DNA of 64,000 bases, taken from the NCBI GenBank assembly GCA_024579835.1, contig CP102060.1:1731558-1795557 (forward strand), written 5' to 3'. The notes below the pieces were generated by a model. It had not been told where the DNA came from and made no database searches. It saw only the letters and a program-made list of their open reading frames with translations. Source of the DNA: Clostridiaceae bacterium HFYG-1003 (GTDB taxonomy: Bacteria > Bacillota > Clostridia > Clostridiales > Clostridiaceae). Shown in pieces: positions 1 to 10,099 of the stretch (positions are counted from its first letter, which is position 1; every line of letters begins with the position of its first letter). The position numbers were made by a program, and so were the translations under genes.

Positions 1-725
1 GGAGGTGGTACATAATCGGTTCGCTCTCCCCGGACGAGCAGCCGGTTGGTGTTGATCATATAGGGATCGCAGGTTACCAGGGTTACCAGATCGCGGTCCT
101 CATCGATCCGAAGTCTTTCGATATCATTCGGTGGGACAATGACTGTCTCAAAGATTCGATATGCCAATACTTCATCCAGACTGTGAAGATAGAAGATCTC
201 CCCTGCTTTCAGCTCATTGAGATTTCGAAACATCAGCGCAGTCGGCAGTCCCCGGTGTCCTGTAATCACGGAGTTGGTGCCAATGCCTCCCACCGGCAGA
301 GAGGTTTGCTCGATGTGACCCAGACCGTTGTTGAGAACATCGTCGCTTGTTCCGTGATAAATCGGCAGATAAACATCAATGTCCGGAATTTCCAGATAGG
401 CCATGACCTCTCCAATGTTCAGCATGTCCATATAACTGATGCCGGATTCCTGAGGACGGTTAATCGCAAAGGGATCCTCAATGACGGTACCGTGCATCAG
501 GCGACGGTTATAGGCTTCGGCTTCCTCTCTCAGTCGCTTCTTTTCTTCTGCCTTCAATCGTTCGACATCTGCCTGATATCCCTTAATGATCTGTTCCTGT
601 TTCCGATCCACTATGAAATTGCTGATGGTAGGATACAAAAAGATGGACAGACCCAGAACGAACACAAGAATCAAAAGAATTTTGCGCCGTGAGGATGAAT
701 GGTTGTTGTTCGGTTCTCGGCTCAT
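1..725 (-). CDS. Class C (pilin-polymerising) sortase, C-terminus outside window
   Basis: Membrane transpeptidase that cleaves pilin sorting signals and joins pilin subunits. I read it directly on the minus strand. A short basic N-terminus is followed by a membrane helix (about residues 14-30) and a charged coiled stretch. The catalytic core holds the His motif TGHRG, the Cys motif TLVTCDPY and the Arg motif LLVRGER, the three active-site residues of sortases. The phrase VTCDPYMINTNRLLVRGER is typical of SrtC. An AAGGAG site lies 8 nt before the chosen ATG; an ATG five bases further upstream is followed at once by a stop. The 3' end, where class C enzymes usually carry a second membrane helix, lies outside the window. 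It directly follows the two pilin genes, so its likely substrates are their IPxTG signals. Confidence 0.93.
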   Translation of the reverse strand, partial: MSREPNNNHSSSRRKILLILVFVLGLSIFLYPTISNFIVDRKQEQIIKGYQADVERLKAEEKKRLREEAEAYNRRLMHGTVIEDPFAINRPQESGISYMDMLNIGEVMAYLEIPDIDVYLPIYHGTSDDVLNNGLGHIEQTSLPVGGIGTNSVITGHRGLPTALMFRNLNELKAGEIFYLHSLDEVLAYRIFETVIVPPNDIERLRIDEDRDLVTLVTCDPYMINTNRLLVRGERTDYVPP

Positions 726-781
726 TTCATCAGCTCCTTCCGGAATTCGTCAAATTCTGTGTCCATGGTCAGAGTTCTCCT

Positions 782-838
782 CCATACAGCTTCCAGTGCT
801 GGGAACTGTATGGAAGAGGCGAATGCAATGCATTCGCC
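782..838 (-). other. Two adjacent hairpins between backbone pilin and sortase
   Basis: The gap between pilin stop and sortase start holds two perfect inverted repeats. At 818-838, GGCGAATGCA is repeated as its complement around one base. At 782-813, CCATACAG pairs with CTGTATGG across a 16-base loop. Neither is followed by a T-run, so they look like mRNA-processing or stability structures that lower sortase expression relative to pilin, rather than a full terminator. That role is inference. Confidence 0.45.
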
Positions 839-861
839 CGTTCCGTTACTGAACTGTCAGG

Positions 862-2712
862 CTATTTTCTGGTTCTCTTCTTGTTCAGAAGAACAGCCGA
901 ACCCATCAGACCTCCACCGATCAGGGTGAAGAGCATGGTTCCGATTCCACCCGTCTGCGGAATCTGCGGTCCAAGGATATTGAGCACGGTCATTGGAGTT
1001 GCTTTAGCTGGATCGCTGCCTAACTCAATCATGGTTGGGTCTAAGTAGTAGCTCGTTGCGTTGACCACGAAAGGAATTGGATCCTTAATCAGGTTGTAAG
1101 GATATCCCATCGCAGACATTGGCGCCTTGGTCTCAACCAGATAGTAGGTAGTACCATGTTCAAGGTCATACTGCAGGCCTTTAATCTCAAATTTTCCATC
1201 GGCACCTGAGATCAGACGGAAGGTCGTATCGTCTTTAGTAGCTACCCAGATGTATTCTCCATTGACACCAATCTTCAGGAACTGACCGGCTCCATTCTGC
1301 ACCGCGAACTCTGCTCCTGCCAGAGGAGCTTCCGTTTTGCTGTCCCGTTTGATGAAGTTCTTGCCTCCGGTGTAAACTTTGACTTCATTGGAATCATCAT
1401 GGCCGTCCGTGGATCCGTTATTGTATGATACGGTTGCATCATTCGGAATGCCCTGTCCCATAATGGCCGTTTCATTAATGGCTGCTTTGAAAGAGATTCT
1501 CAGATTAATCATTGGAACTTTGACATCATCATCCATGATGAAGAGTTCATCAGGATCAAAAGAGATTTCCAGCAGTCCATGGCCATCCGGTGCCGGCTGA
1601 CTCAGAATAGTGTACATCGTCGGAGCGAGCGGATTATAGGTACTTCCATTAGTACTTCCGGAAATAACCAGCGAATCCTTGTAATCTAACATGGCTTCTA
1701 AAGTATCACTAACCTTCAAGCTGTCGTAACTGAGGATGTCTGCAGGCAGTTCAATTGTCAGGAAGAAATCGAGCGGCTCATTGAAGTCACCGGAACCTTC
1801 GGTTGTTCCAATCTCGATAACAGATTTATCAATGTAAGGTCCCTCAAAGTTATCGAGGCTCACGCGCTTAACATCGCCCGTCGTAACCAGGACATCAGGG
1901 TCTCCCTGAGTTATTTCGACCTTACCATTTGCAGTAATCGTGAATGGAATCGGTGTATCATTGAGCAGGTACGGATCCGGAGCAAAGGTTTCAACAAAAT
2001 AGTAGTCTCCAACCGGCAGGTTATTTACAATAATCCATCCATTCTCATCGGTGATAAATTCAACAGGAGGAGCCGTTCCTTCCGGATCATACTCACCTCC
2101 ACCTGGTGCTACACCTTTATATAATCTAAACTTTGCGCCAGGCACTCTCATCTGTCCGGCATACTTCGTCAGTACAACCGCACCGCGGACAGTAAGGTTC
2201 TTGGGATAAATGTGAAGGTCCGAAATGTAATCTGTTCCGGCTGCATTCATGACCGGCAGTCCCAGAATAAAAGGCACTGCAATCTGCTTGGTTACATTAG
2301 CCGGAGTAAATGTCTCGCGGAAATAGTAGTAACCATCTGGAAGATTGTCAATGAATACTTCACCGTTGTTATCGGTTGCCGCCAATACACCAACAGGAGG
2401 ACCCAGTAAATTGGCTGCGAATTTGTCATTGAGTTCTTCGAGTGTATCTGATTCAGTGACAATCCAGTAACTGAATACAACGCCTGGGAGCATCTTGTAG
2501 TTGCCGGAACCGAAGATCCCATTCAATGCAGTCTCATCCAGTTCTGTTCCATTATGCTTAACCGGTGTGAAATCGCTGAACAGTTCCAGTTTATGGATGG
2601 TAACGTCCGTCGTATTGACAGGTGCCGGGTCAGCTGAAGCAGTGACAGGCAGTACATATACGAACAACATCAGGAATGTCATTAGGATGCTGAAAAGTTT
2701 ACGTCCTTTCAT
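862..2712 (-). CDS. Pilus backbone pilin (SpaA/Cna-B type), IPQTG anchored
   Basis: Major pilin of a sortase-assembled pilus, 616 aa from the internal ATG. Signal peptide at residues 1-27 (hydrophobic LFSILMTFLMLFVYVLP, then ASA). A pilin motif, LHIYPKN, provides the Lys (about residue 171) used for the intersubunit isopeptide bond. Cna-B type repeats follow, including PGAKFRLYKG and an E-box YYLVETKAP near residue 530. The C-terminal sorting signal is IPQTG (584-588), then a hydrophobic span and KKRTRK. I chose the start by the signal peptide and by the purine-rich AAAGGAAAGGAAGAGAG just upstream. Its frame is open and continuous with the adhesin gene upstream: no stop codon separates them (see findings). 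The sortase gene follows. Confidence 0.88.
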   Translation of the reverse strand: MKGRKLFSILMTFLMLFVYVLPVTASADPAPVNTTDVTIHKLELFSDFTPVKHNGTELDETALNGIFGSGNYKMLPGVVFSYWIVTESDTLEELNDKFAANLLGPPVGVLAATDNNGEVFIDNLPDGYYYFRETFTPANVTKQIAVPFILGLPVMNAAGTDYISDLHIYPKNLTVRGAVVLTKYAGQMRVPGAKFRLYKGVAPGGGEYDPEGTAPPVEFITDENGWIIVNNLPVGDYYFVETFAPDPYLLNDTPIPFTITANGKVEITQGDPDVLVTTGDVKRVSLDNFEGPYIDKSVIEIGTTEGSGDFNEPLDFFLTIELPADILSYDSLKVSDTLEAMLDYKDSLVISGSTNGSTYNPLAPTMYTILSQPAPDGHGLLEISFDPDELFIMDDDVKVPMINLRISFKAAINETAIMGQGIPNDATVSYNNGSTDGHDDSNEVKVYTGGKNFIKRDSKTEAPLAGAEFAVQNGAGQFLKIGVNGEYIWVATKDDTTFRLISGADGKFEIKGLQYDLEHGTTYYLVETKAPMSAMGYPYNLIKDPIPFVVNATSYYLDPTMIELGSDPAKATPMTVLNILGPQIPQTGGIGTMLFTLIGGGLMGSAVLLNKKRTRK

Positions 2713-5700
2713 CTTGCTCTCTTCCTTTCCTTTGGATTTATTCGTGGATTTTGTGATCCCGAACAAGGCACCGCCCATGAGTCCCACACCAAGAATGGTG
2801 AACAGCCAGGTTCCCATTCCACCGGTCAGCGGGATGATGGGGGCTAATTCGTTCGTGATTTCGATGACATTTAAGGTGAGCGTTGCGACAATTCTGAATT
2901 CAATCGGATGCTTGTGGATGTAGTAGCCAACCGGAGCTTTTGTTTCAATCACGAAGTACTCTCCGATTTCCAGATCAGCTATAATCTGGGATTTTCCATC
3001 CGGTCCCGTAATCAGGGTGCCGTTCACCTTAATACCGTACAGCGGGTCTCCGTTTTCATCTTCAAACAGAATCGCTCCCGGTTCCGTCTCGGTTACTTTG
3101 CGGTAAAGTTCAAATTCAGCTCCTTGCAGCGGTGCTCCGGCAACATTCAGTTTCAGGAGCTGGAGTGAGCTGACTTTTCGTTTGTTTGTCACGGTCAGTC
3201 CGTCATCACTGATTGACTTATCATATCCTGTTGGAATGACAAGCTCATCTACGGTGTAGATATACTCGACGCCATGAACATCCGTTTTGGGCAGATTCGA
3301 CCAGGTGTAGACAAATTCAGTGGCCGGACCCGCTGCCGGAACGATGACCGGTGTCACGCCAGTGACTTCTTCCTTGGGATTCAGTCCGATCTGACGATAC
3401 AGCGTCAGGGTGACAGGCACATGATCCTCTTCAGGACCATTTTCCCAAATCTTTTTCGCCACAACATCTCGGGGCGGGCTGACATATTTATTCGTGATTG
3501 TGACGGTTCCTTCCTTACTGTTCCAGGCCAGTGTAGCTTTTCCATCCATCGGCACAGAGGTTACCGTGAATCCAAGTCCGGGGTCTGTTTCAACGACCGT
3601 ATAGGTGCCGTATCTCAAGCCTTCGATGGTAACTGTATCTCCGCCTTTCAGCGTCCTGGTTTCCTCGCCGTCAAAAACGCCGGGGATCGCAGGTCCGGTG
3701 ATGGTGAAAGTAAACTCTCTGGTATCATTCATGATCGGAACATCATTTTCGTCCACCAGGACTTTCTTCAAAATCAGTTTGCCTAAGGGTTTTTCCTTGT
3801 TGATGACTTCCACTTCGATGTCATTCTGTCCCGTATCAGCCAGTGGGGTGCCTGCCGGAGGCAGTACCTCAAATGTACTGACAACCGTTCCGTTTACCTT
3901 GATTGTGATGTCATAATCTGCCGCCGTCTCACTGACGGTATAGATGTCTGCCAGTCGCAAGTTCGTCTTGATGATCGACTGTCCTGGAATCAAGGTATAG
4001 ATGTGGTCGTATTCCGGATAAATGACGTCGCCGTCGGTATTGTCACTCTTGATTCTGATATCAAATGAACGGGCGGGATCCAGAATCTCAGTGCCAGCTG
4101 CGTCCAGCAAAGTCTTCTTCACTTTCAGGAAAATCGGATTGACTTTTGGAATCGGGAAGTCGACGGTTTGTGTCGCCCCGTTGGAATCCTTAAACGTCAC
4201 ATCCGCATCTCCGTTCGTGGGATACCTGCCATCGGGCGGAACCAGCAACAAGAGAATGTCATCGGTGATGGATACCCTGTATGTCATTTCGGCATACTTG
4301 ATATTCGAGCCAGCGGAGATCGGTTTGAACAGATCTCCTACGTTCCAGCTGATCACACCGCCGATATAAGTTGCACTGCCCTGGGAAACCACAATATCGC
4401 CCACATTGGCTGCCGGGATTTCGAAGCCCAGCCCCATCGGGTCGTCGACTGTGATATCGCGGGCGGCAGCATTGATCGATCCGGCAATCTGCAGGAAGAT
4501 CGTGTTCAGATCACTGGTTTGGGCGGTGAAGTCCTTGCCAGGCGAAGCAATGCTTTCCAGAACCGAATTACCGTACGCTGTAGTCTCCAGTGCAATGGTC
4601 CATAAGATACGATCTGCACCCAACGACTTGAACATGGCGGCCTGCGCAATGGCACTGTTGCCGTGACTGTAGTAATTTTGACCCGAATCGCCGATTCTGG
4701 TATAGGCAGCCGATCCGTAACCTCTCATAGCAGTATAGTCATAATCTGCTGCCAGCAGATTGCTTCTCGTACGATTAGCTACATATGCGGTGTAGGTTCC
4801 GCCACCAGACTCAACTGTTTCATTTTGTCCATAGGCTTCAAGTTTTGTCAGCACATTGTTAATCTGATAGCTTTGGGTTGGTTCTCCATCGGACAGCAAT
4901 ACGATATTCTTATAGTCGGCTGTGCTGGTTGCAAGAACTTGAGAGGCGGCTCGAATACTTGCCTGGGTATTGGTTCCTCCCAAAGCAACCAGACTGTCAA
5001 TCGCATTGTTCAGTGTTGTCCGGTTGGCCGCAACGTTGACATTCAGCAAACCGGTATGAGTGGTGACTGTTGTTGCTCCATTGTAAGCTGAAGCAAAGGA
5101 CACTAATGAGATTCTTGTATTAGGATCATCGGCAAGAGCACTGACAAAGGCTTTCGCAGCGGTCTTGGCTCCTGAAAGCTTTGTCCCAAGCATACTGCCG
5201 GAGCGGTCGATTACAAGCACAATATCCGAAGATTTGGCTGTCTCCATACCCTCAATCCGGAGTGTGACATCCCAGGTATTGACCAGTCCAGGAACCGGTA
5301 CAGCGTACTTGTCGATCGTAACCTGTCCAGGAATTGTCGGAGATACCATGGTGGCTGATACCGATGCTGATGGTAGTGATGTTGTTGAATTTGTAGTGGA
5401 TTTATTCAGCAATGGTACGGTTTCGTAAACCGGAATATCGGATACGATCGTTCCAAGAATCAGTCGATCCGGTCCAACCGGTTGGCCAATTTGATCTGTT
5501 CCAGGATTTTCTGGTACTTCTTCTGTCGAAGGGACTTCTGCCGGCGGATTCTCAACCGGTGGTTCTTCCACTGCCGGCGGATCTTCTGCCGGTGGATTCT
5601 CGACCGGTGGTTCTACAACAGCTGGTGGATCATCTGCCGGTGGTTCTTCAACTGCCGGTGGTTCTTCTGCCGGAGGTTCTTCCACAGCTGGGGGGTCTTC

Positions 5701-6240
5701 TACCGGAGGAGGCTCCGGTTCAGTCGGTGGTTCGACAGGAGGGTCTTCCGCTCCGGGAGGGTCTTCCGCTCCGGGAGGTTCCTCATCTCCGGGAGCTACT
5801 TCATCTGCAGGCGGGTTTTCCTCTGCGGGCTCTGGCACGGCAGGTTTAATGTAAGTGTTCTGAACCGTATAACCATTGATTTCGGTTTCAAACCCTTCCA
5901 CATTATCCAAAGCCAGGGAATATGCAATCTCATTGCCCTCGGAGTCAAACTTGTCGACCTCCGCGAAATGGACAGTCGTATTTCCGGATGAAAGAATCTT
6001 TTCTTCCAGGACTTCTGAACCTTTCTTCAACTGAATGCTGATATCAGGAACATCCACCCCATCCGGGACGTCGACCCATTTCACATCGGCTGTAATTTGA
6101 ACCTTCATTGCAGGCTCAATCTCTCCGCCTGACTCTTCTGCTCTTAATGTCATCCCGAATGGCAGGAAGCCCATTAAGAAGGTAAACAGCAGAAAGAGTG
6201 ACAGCAGATTTTTTCCGGTTTTTCTGAAATCTACACTCAT
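2713..6240 (-). CDS. Pilus tip adhesin: VWA domain, Pro-rich stalk, Cna-B repeats, IPLTG signal
   Basis: Large surface adhesin, 1,176 codons before it runs into the backbone pilin. Signal peptide at residues 1-34. A Glu/Pro-rich stalk spans about 138-236. The VWA domain starts near 338 with the MIDAS motif DRSGSM (345-350), then GGTNTQ and LLSDGEPT. Several Cna-B/SpaA-like domains follow from about 660. A complete cell-wall sorting signal comes next: IPLTG at about 1136-1140, a hydrophobic span, and a Lys-rich tail. This matches minor or tip pilins such as RrgA in architecture. GAAAGGAGTTGAGG lies just before the ATG. There is no stop after the tail. A TGA overlapping the next ATG (ATGA) lies in the +1 frame, so a one-base change could have removed normal termination. 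Confidence 0.87.
5533..5829 (-). repeat. Degenerate Pro/Glu-rich stalk repeats in tip adhesin
   Basis: About 100 codons built from units such as EEPPA, VEEPP, ENPPAED and EDPPG. This is an extended, unstructured spacer between the N-terminal domain and the VWA domain. Repeats of this kind vary in copy number by slippage. Confidence 0.8.
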
Positions 6241-6892
6241 AACCTCAACTCCTTTCAGTTAAATTGTCACATTTCCTTGATTCTTTGATTCAACCATGAA
6301 TCCATTTTTCAAAGAAACCAGAGTACCCACCTCCAATATCTATTTTCTCAGGATGGCGTTCAGAATATATCCAAATGTGAGAATCCGAAGCCATTCTGTA
6401 TACGTTTTCGAAACGAACTAATTTTTTTTTACCTTTGATCTCCTGGTGATGCTTTGACGCCCTCAATAAATATGCTGTTGCACGAATTAAAGTTGAGTTT
6501 ATTCCATCTCATGTCGAAAGAAAATCAAAAACACATTGAGCCGTCGAAATAATCAATACTTAAAGGGGGTTGACACGCTCTATTTTTTATGATTTTCCGT
6601 TTGATTTGATTATAGACTCCTATTAGATTTAAGTATAGGCAAGTTGAACGTTTTATTAAAATTACATTATTCAATGAAATCAAAGCAATTATCAGGCATG
6701 TTATTAATCGAATGCTTAATAAAATGATGTAAACTTCACGCAGTCTTATACTTGACCATTGTGATTTTCATATACTTCTTTTTTTATATCCAGGTGAATA
6801 ACGGTCATATCTTCCAAGATCTAAGATATTTATAATCTATCAGTATGTGTGGACAAGGTTTGTTTTTCTTTGCACTTGAATGGATTATTCAC
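6241..6892. other. AT-rich gap upstream of the pilus genes, no gene seen
   Basis: About 650 bp, much richer in A+T than its neighbours. I see no ORF with a credible start, no c-di-GMP aptamer and no convincing promoter. It separates the adhesin start from the clipped leader ORF and probably contains the adhesin 5' leader. Confidence 0.5.
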
Positions 6893-7087
6893 TTACATTG
6901 CTCTTAGTCTTTGATTTTCTTCTGCAGGCACTTCTGTTGCTGCGTCGGACGAGATCGTTTCCGTAATCTCGGTTTCCGGGGCAGTTTGAACATCATTTAC
7001 CTCTGCAAAGACTGGAGAAAAGTTTGTGAGAAGAAAAGCGAAAAGAAGAACCAGAGAAAGAAACCCTTTGCGAGACATCTTTTTCAT
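6893..7087 (-). pseudogene. Clipped secreted-protein leader (signal peptide only)
   Basis: A 64-aa ORF with a textbook start (AAGGAG, 7-nt spacer, ATG) and a strong signal peptide (MKKMSRKGF, then a hydrophobic core ending VFAEV). Only about 30 residues follow, rich in Thr and Glu, before it stops at ENQRLRAM. No other frame continues the protein. It resembles the 5' end of a surface-protein gene whose body has been deleted. A genuine small secreted peptide is the alternative. Confidence 0.5.
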
Positions 7088-7194
7088 AAGTTTTCTCCTT
7101 TTATTCAATATTTATCCGTTAGTGATGGCAAAATCAGAACCTCTGATTGGGTGGGTCCGACAGCAGTATGAGAGAAAGTTAATTGCTTAATTTG

Positions 7195-7223
7195 ATTATA
7201 CTATATTAATAGTTGTGATTAAC
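7195..7223 (-). promoter_or_regulatory. Candidate promoter of the clipped leader ORF
   Basis: A perfect TATAAT (7195-7200) has only a weak -35 (TTAATC or GTTAAT at 16-17 bp). The 100-nt leader that follows contains a small AATCAGA/TCTGATT hairpin. Confidence 0.4.
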
Positions 7224-7740
7224 CATGAAACTCGTTAACTATTTTAGTCTAATTATTAATTTTATTCGTTCAATCTTAACACCTTCATTTTTAACGAAAT
7301 GTTAAATTCTCAATTTTTCATAATAAGTATTATAGGAGTATCCGCAATTTTACTTTCGCCATATTGTCAAAGTAGGAAGTAACCTTCTTAAGAAATTAAA
7401 ATTAAAATATAATTATAATGCAATGGATTATTTATAATCTCCTTCCTTATCATGACATTTCTTGAATAATATATTTGAACAAGGTTTTTTCTTTGCTGGT
7501 TATTCCGATGTTCGGCTGCAATTAATTTTCTCCACCTTTTATTTTCCTGATTGACATAACCATCCGAGTTGAAATGAAAGATAGTTTCAGGCGAATGAAT
7601 TATCAACCTCTTAATGAGAAGCGTTATCAATTAACATAATCTCGTTCATTTTCGTTCATATATGTTCATAAATTATTCATAAGCGTTGCTAAACTTCGAC
7701 TTTTCTTCTCCGATCCAGTGACATTTTAACTGATTAATTG
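7224..7740. other. AT-rich gap downstream of the intron, no gene seen
   Basis: About 500 bp of very AT-rich sequence forming the 3' exon side of the group II intron. No ORF here has a convincing start or recognisable protein. Confidence 0.5.
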
Positions 7741-9665
7741 AATCGAGTAGGAGGTAGCTGATTAATTCAGCTACCGACCTCTCACACCACCGTACGTACC
7801 GTTCGGTATACGGCGGTTCAATCGCTTTAGTGCTTACGCATTCGCTCGTACTGATTAAGGATTTCAAAGTATCCTGCCTGTACGAGCTTTTCGTTTGTTA
7901 TGGAGCGTGCCAAGACCGGACTTCCGGCAATACGCCAATATCCCAGCCTGGAATTTCCCCACTGGTAGGCTTGCCATGCCGGGATTCCCAGTTTCCGCAA
8001 GTTATCCACCCTTGTTCTGGGTTTCTTCCACTGCTTCCAGATGTACATTCTCAGTCGTCTTCGAAGCCATTTATCCCACTCAATCAGCGTGTTCTTGATT
8101 GAAGCGATGTAGTAGTGGTTCAGCCAGCCTGTGATATAGGCTTTGACCTCTTTCATGACTTCTCGTACGTTCTTTCCCCGGTTGCGCCTGGTTTTCTCCT
8201 TCAACTTCTGCCTGGCTTTCTTCAGGGAGCTTTTATGGGCTCGTATGTAGTTTCCATTCTTATTCTTGCCCATGGCGTAGCCCAGAAACTTGAACTTCCT
8301 CGAATAGATACTGATGGCCCGGCTCTTTTCCTGATTCAGTTTTAGCTTCAGCTTCTCTTCCAGGTACTTTCTGCTGGATTCCAACAGACGCTCGGCGGCT
8401 CGCTGGCTCCTTGCCAGTACCACGATGTCATCGGCATACCGAACAATGGCCACCCCTCTGCGCTTCATCTCCCAGTCATATTGATTCAGGTAGATATTAG
8501 CCAGCAGGGGGGAGAGCGGCCCGCCTTGCGGTGAACCTTCCTCCGTTTCGGTGACCACCCCTTTTTCCATGACTCCGCTTTTCAAATAACTCTTTATGAG
8601 CTGTGTCACTCGTTTGTCCTGGATCTGCTGACGAACAAGATTCATCAGCAGTTCGTGGTTGAGTGTATCGAAGTATTTGGACAAGTCTACTTCTGCAACA
8701 TGGATGTAGCCTTCGTCTGCATACTCCTTGACTCTCGCCATGGCCTTCTGACAATTCCGGTCCGGTCGGTAACCATAACTTTCATCCGCGAACACCGATT
8801 CGAAGATCGGGGTCAGTTTGAGGGCAATGGCTTGCTGGAGTATTCGGTCAATGACCGTGGGAATCCCCAGCATGCGTTCGCCGCTTCCATCTGGTTTGGG
8901 AATCACTGCGCGTCGAACCGGGTCGGGTTTATACTTCCCTTCCCGGATCTTCTGCCTGAGCTCTTCCACATTCTCCTGCAACCATGGCAGTACCGCCTCG
9001 ACGGTCATTCCATCGATGCCAGGTGCTCCGCGGTTGTCCTTGACCCTTTTGTAGGCTTCGAACAGATTTCTCTTATCCAGAATTTCCTCCAACAGGTCCT
9101 TAGCACCGCCTTGTTCGCTCCTTTTCCGAGCCTCGACGCTCTGCGCTCCTGCATACTCTTTGTGTTCCGCACTATCCCTTTGCAGGCAGCCCTTTCGGTA
9201 TTCTGCTTTCACACGTCGACCTCCTTCTGAGTCGTTACTTAAGACTTACGATTGTTCAGCCCTTCCCAGAAAAAAAAATCCTGGTACTATGGCCTCGGCT
9301 GACTTCTCACAGCAAGCTTTACTCCATCCTTCGGATTTCCTGATGGATGTCTGTGAGACCTCCCCGGGTAAGAACGATAACCTTCATTCCATGTAGCCGT
9401 CCCATTTACCACAATTTAAACATAATGTCCGGATCCGGGTAGCATTGGACTTCTTCTTGTCTTGCAGAGTCGTCCTCCGGTTGTGGCCTTATATGAGATT
9501 TCTGTTCGTCGGCCCAGAACTTTGCCCGCCAGAACTCCTCGCCCTGACATCCGGCTGCCTTCAGATTCCACCTCGCGATGGACACCCTTGCCTTCGGCTA
9601 ACGCTTCCTGCTACCGAGCGCGTAGTGGACTTTCACCACCAAGTTATCGCCCATGCCGGGCGCAC
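7741..9665 (-). mobile_element. Group IIC intron, full length
   Basis: The 5' end on the minus strand is GTGCGCCCGGCATGGGCG, the class C intron start. It lies immediately after the T6 tract of a terminator hairpin. Domains I-IV occupy about 9213-9665, followed by the reverse-transcriptase gene. The 3' part carries domain V (GAACCGCCGTATACCG, then AACGGTACGTACGGTGGTG, about 7770-7820), a domain VI hairpin (GGTAGCTGA/TCAGCTACC) and an end near CTACTCGATT. The 3' boundary is good to about 2 nt. Insertion after intrinsic terminators is the known target choice of group IIC introns. Confidence 0.9.
7827..9212 (-). CDS. ltrA: Group II intron reverse transcriptase/maturase
   Basis: Intron-encoded protein of 461 aa that promotes splicing and reverse transcription. 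RT blocks include GIPTVIDRILQQA, SYGYRPDRNCQKA, VDLSKYFDTLNH, GSPQGGPLSPLLANI and the catalytic YADD (259-262). A maturase X domain follows (ITGWLNHYYI, then RRLRMYIWKQWKKP). There is no HNH endonuclease domain, as expected for class C. The start is GTG, with GGAGG 7 nt upstream. All motifs are intact, so the element may be active. Confidence 0.95.
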   Translation of the reverse strand: MKAEYRKGCLQRDSAEHKEYAGAQSVEARKRSEQGGAKDLLEEILDKRNLFEAYKRVKDNRGAPGIDGMTVEAVLPWLQENVEELRQKIREGKYKPDPVRRAVIPKPDGSGERMLGIPTVIDRILQQAIALKLTPIFESVFADESYGYRPDRNCQKAMARVKEYADEGYIHVAEVDLSKYFDTLNHELLMNLVRQQIQDKRVTQLIKSYLKSGVMEKGVVTETEEGSPQGGPLSPLLANIYLNQYDWEMKRRGVAIVRYADDIVVLARSQRAAERLLESSRKYLEEKLKLKLNQEKSRAISIYSRKFKFLGYAMGKNKNGNYIRAHKSSLKKARQKLKEKTRRNRGKNVREVMKEVKAYITGWLNHYYIASIKNTLIEWDKWLRRRLRMYIWKQWKKPRTRVDNLRKLGIPAWQAYQWGNSRLGYWRIAGSPVLARSITNEKLVQAGYFEILNQYERMRKH

Positions 9666-9708
9666 AAAAAAGAGACATTGACACAGTATATCCTGTATCA
9701 ATGTCTCT
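9666..9708 (-). terminator. Intrinsic terminator of the DJ-1/FMN-binding operon, intron target
   Basis: AGAGACATTGA pairs with TCAATGTCTCT; after one mismatch the stem continues ACAG/CTGT. T6 follows on the minus strand. The group IIC intron begins at the next base. Confidence 0.92.
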
Positions 9709-9712
9709 AATG

Positions 9713-10069
9713 TTATGGTTTTAATGCATTTTCTACCGCTTTCATGATAATCTTGGAACTGATGGTTGCACCGCTCACATGATCCACGCTGGGCTGTTGA
9801 CGATCCAAGATGCTTTGACGAACCGGTTCTTCCGCACGAAATCCTATCCCATTGGTATGCTCCAATATGTCGATTCTGGTCATTCGATGATTCTCGACTG
9901 TAACCTGCACTCGAACTTTAACCGGGTTCCAGGTGGCTTCCCCCGTGTAAGTTCCATCGTTTATTTTATTCAGGTCAACAGAACCCACCGAGATTCCCTT
10001 CGCCATCTGACTTCCGCCAAAGAACACGGCAACTGCCAATAAAACGGCTCCGAGTACAAAACCAGCCAA
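9713..10069 (-). CDS. Membrane-anchored FMN-binding domain protein, probably frameshifted at N-terminus
   Basis: FMN_bind domain protein of about 118 aa. An N-terminal membrane helix (FVLGAVLLAVAVFF) is followed by the FMN_bind fold. The C-terminal SGATISS resembles the Thr/Ser flavinylation motif of RnfG/NqrC-type domains, which carry covalent FMN outside the membrane. As written it must start at TTG (AAGGAAAACGAA upstream). However, an ATG overlapping the DJ-1 stop (ATGA, 10101-10103) opens a different frame giving MSLKPGTKGKRIGWF, a natural basic N-terminus. That frame joins FVLGAV perfectly if the four-base run at 10058-10061 is read as three. A frameshift mutation or sequencing error is likely. 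Redox partner unknown. Confidence 0.75.
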   Translation of the reverse strand: MAGFVLGAVLLAVAVFFGGSQMAKGISVGSVDLNKINDGTYTGEATWNPVKVRVQVTVENHRMTRIDILEHTNGIGFRAEEPVRQSILDRQQPSVDHVSGATISSKIIMKAVENALKP

Positions 10070-10099
10070 TTCGTTTTCCTTTTGTACCAGGCTTTAAAC

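Noticed and set aside
5412..5991. Plus-strand open frames over the adhesin stalk repeats
   Set aside because: They are a by-product of the proline-rich repeat on the other strand; their composition is low-complexity.
6241..7200. Possible c-di-GMP riboswitch before the pilus genes
   Set aside because: No class I or II aptamer consensus was found on the minus strand.
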